From: Methanomicrobiales archaeon
Lineage (GTDB): Archaea > Halobacteriota > Methanomicrobia > Methanomicrobiales > Methanoculleaceae
Direction: 5' to 3'
DNA: 5,473 bases
NCBI GenBank assembly: GCA_012510335.1
Contig: JAAZIF010000330.1
Location: 1 to 5,473 of the forward strand
Part shown: one piece after another, positions 4,597-5,473 of the stretch
Layout of the letters: each line of letters begins with the position of its first letter
How positions within the stretch are numbered: position 1 is the stretch's first letter
Notes under the pieces: generated by a model
What the model was told of the DNA's origin: nothing
Seen by the model: only the letters and a program-made list of their open reading frames with translations
Database searches by the model: none
Made by a program: the position numbers and the translations under genes

Positions 4597-4630
4597 AGTC
4601 TCAACCGGTCTTTGCGTTAGGCGATGGTGT
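4597..4630. repeat. 34-bp direct repeat, copy 2
   Basis: Perfect copy of 4526-4559, 71 bp downstream start to start. It ends 1 nt before the stop codon of the convergent cation-efflux gene. Confidence 0.95.
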
Positions 4631-4631
4631 T

Positions 4632-5473
4632 TCAGGTGCGGTTGTTCCGCTGCGGTGTGACGTGGGGCCCGATATGGACAACGACCTCAACGAGGTCCGG
4701 GGCTGCTTCTTTTAGCCTTCGCTCCACCTCTTCGGCGATCGCGTGGGCCCGGGAGACGGGGAGCGCCGGATCGACCGTGACGTGAATGTCAGCGAAGATC
4801 TCGCCGGGTTTGCCCCGGCACCGGAAGTTATGGTACCCGGCGACCCCGGGTGTATCCATCACCACCGCCCTGACGAGCATAGGATCGCAGGGTAGGTTCA
4901 TCGCATCGATGAGGATCTCTGCGGCCTCGTAGAGGATCCCGATCCCGATCTTTGCGATGAGGAGACCGATCGCGAGAGCGATGATCGGGTCGGCCTCGGG
5001 GTAGCCGAGCCTGGCCGCGAGGAAGCCCCCGAGGACAGCCAGGGATACGTAGACGTCGCTCCTGGTATGGAGGGAGTCGGCGATGAGGATCTGGCTCTGG
5101 TACTCCTCGCCCTTCCGCCTCTCGTACGTGGAGACGATTATGTTTGTTATGACCGTCCCGATCATGACCCCGACGGTGACCGTGGTGATCGAGGGGGTGG
5201 CGGGAGTGATGAGCCGCCGGATACCTTCGAGGAGGATGCCGCCGGCGGTCAGGAGGAGCATCGATCCGATTATGAGGGTTCCGAGCGTCTCGATCTTGCC
5301 GTGGCCGTAGGGGTGCCCCTGGTCTGGGGGCTTTCGCGCGAGGTGGATTGCGATGATCCCGACGATGTTTGAGAAGGAGTCAAACCCCGAGTGGAGGGCG
5401 TCGGCCACCATGCTCACCGACCCGGCGATGATGCCGAAGGCTGCTTTTGCGAGTGCGACGGCGAGGTTTAAGA
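4632..5473 (-). CDS. Cation diffusion facilitator family metal transporter (N-terminus beyond window)
   Basis: A membrane exporter of divalent metal ions (Zn, Fe, Mn or Co) driven by proton exchange, family COG0053 (FieF/MMT1). The frame is open to the window edge, giving about 279 visible residues and missing only part of the first membrane helix. Numbered from the first complete codon, the transport site is formed by His27 and Asp31 in SMVADALHSGFD (TM2) and His135 and Asp139 in ADSLHTRSDVY (TM5). HxxxD in both helices differs from the DxxxD/HxxxD of E. coli YiiP and is seen in many zinc-type carriers. HPYGHGKIETLG is the family loop after TM2. The cytoplasmic C-terminal dimerisation domain is intact (EIFADIHVTVDPALPVSRAH, then VEVVVHIGPH). 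The stop at 4632-4634 abuts the direct repeat, and the gene converges on the ISF-like gene. The metal cannot be fixed from sequence alone. Confidence 0.93.
   Translation of the reverse strand, partial: LNLAVALAKAAFGIIAGSVSMVADALHSGFDSFSNIVGIIAIHLARKPPDQGHPYGHGKIETLGTLIIGSMLLLTAGGILLEGIRRLITPATPSITTVTVGVMIGTVITNIIVSTYERRKGEEYQSQILIADSLHTRSDVYVSLAVLGGFLAARLGYPEADPIIALAIGLLIAKIGIGILYEAAEILIDAMNLPCDPMLVRAVVMDTPGVAGYHNFRCRGKPGEIFADIHVTVDPALPVSRAHAIAEEVERRLKEAAPDLVEVVVHIGPHVTPQRNNRT

Larger units (their letters stand above)
4526..4630. CRISPR. Possible single-spacer CRISPR-like unit (34-37-34)
   Basis: Two perfect 34-bp repeats flank a unique 37-bp stretch (4560-4596). Both lengths fall in the usual CRISPR ranges. 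Read on the minus strand the repeat ends GGTTGAGAC(T), which loosely resembles the ATTGAAAC end of many archaeal CRISPR repeats. Against this call: only two repeats, no AT-rich leader, no cas gene in view, and the unit exactly fills a gap between two genes. It could instead be a local tandem duplication or a scar of an insertion. The 37-bp stretch also holds a small imperfect inverted repeat around TCGCGCGA (4570-4586), which is unusual for a spacer and could be part of a shared terminator. Confidence 0.3.

Overview
The window looks like chromosomal DNA of a high-GC euryarchaeon, most likely a methanogen of the Methanomicrobiales (Methanoculleus-like; this is inference). The signs are: three flavoproteins of the iron-sulfur flavoprotein (ISF) type common in methanogens; a peroxiredoxin with the archaeal C-terminal Cys pair; Shine-Dalgarno sequences close to GGAGGTGAT; TATA-like boxes 25-30 bp before starts; and no bacterial -35/-10 pairs that I could see.

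Layout. (1) Bases 1-222: the 3' end of an unrecognised gene. (2) 228-696: a frameshifted remnant of the C-terminal domain of a 5'-nucleotidase. (3) 700-1928, minus strand: two tandem ISF genes overlapping by ATGA, each with an intact CX2CX2CX5C cluster motif. (4) 1929-2397: a gene-poor stretch with a decayed IS1634-type transposase 3' end and an AT-rich dyad. (5) 2398-3794, minus strand: a compact four-gene redox/oxidative-stress operon, in transcription order a small zinc-ribbon protein, a 41-residue desulforedoxin, a cysteine-free carboxymuconolactone-decarboxylase-fold protein and a peroxiredoxin. (6) 3795-3915: a divergent promoter region with two TATA-like boxes and a perfect 18-bp palindrome. 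(7) 3916-4524, plus strand: a third ISF-like protein in which one of the four cluster cysteines is isoleucine. (8) 4525-4631: a convergent gap that is almost entirely a 34-bp repeat, a 37-bp unique stretch and the same 34-bp repeat. (9) 4632 to the window end, minus strand: a cation diffusion facilitator with its N-terminus cut off by the window edge.

How the parts may work together (inference): the peroxiredoxin removes peroxides, and the rubredoxin-like small metalloproteins and the divergent ISF-like protein are plausible electron carriers to it or to oxygen. ISFs of Methanosarcina are known to accept electrons from ferredoxin and to reduce O2 and H2O2. The palindrome between the divergent units is a candidate operator for a redox- or metal-responsive regulator. 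The most unusual items are the single-spacer CRISPR-like repeat pair, the Cys-to-Ile variant ISF with its palindrome, and the very small desulforedoxin gene.
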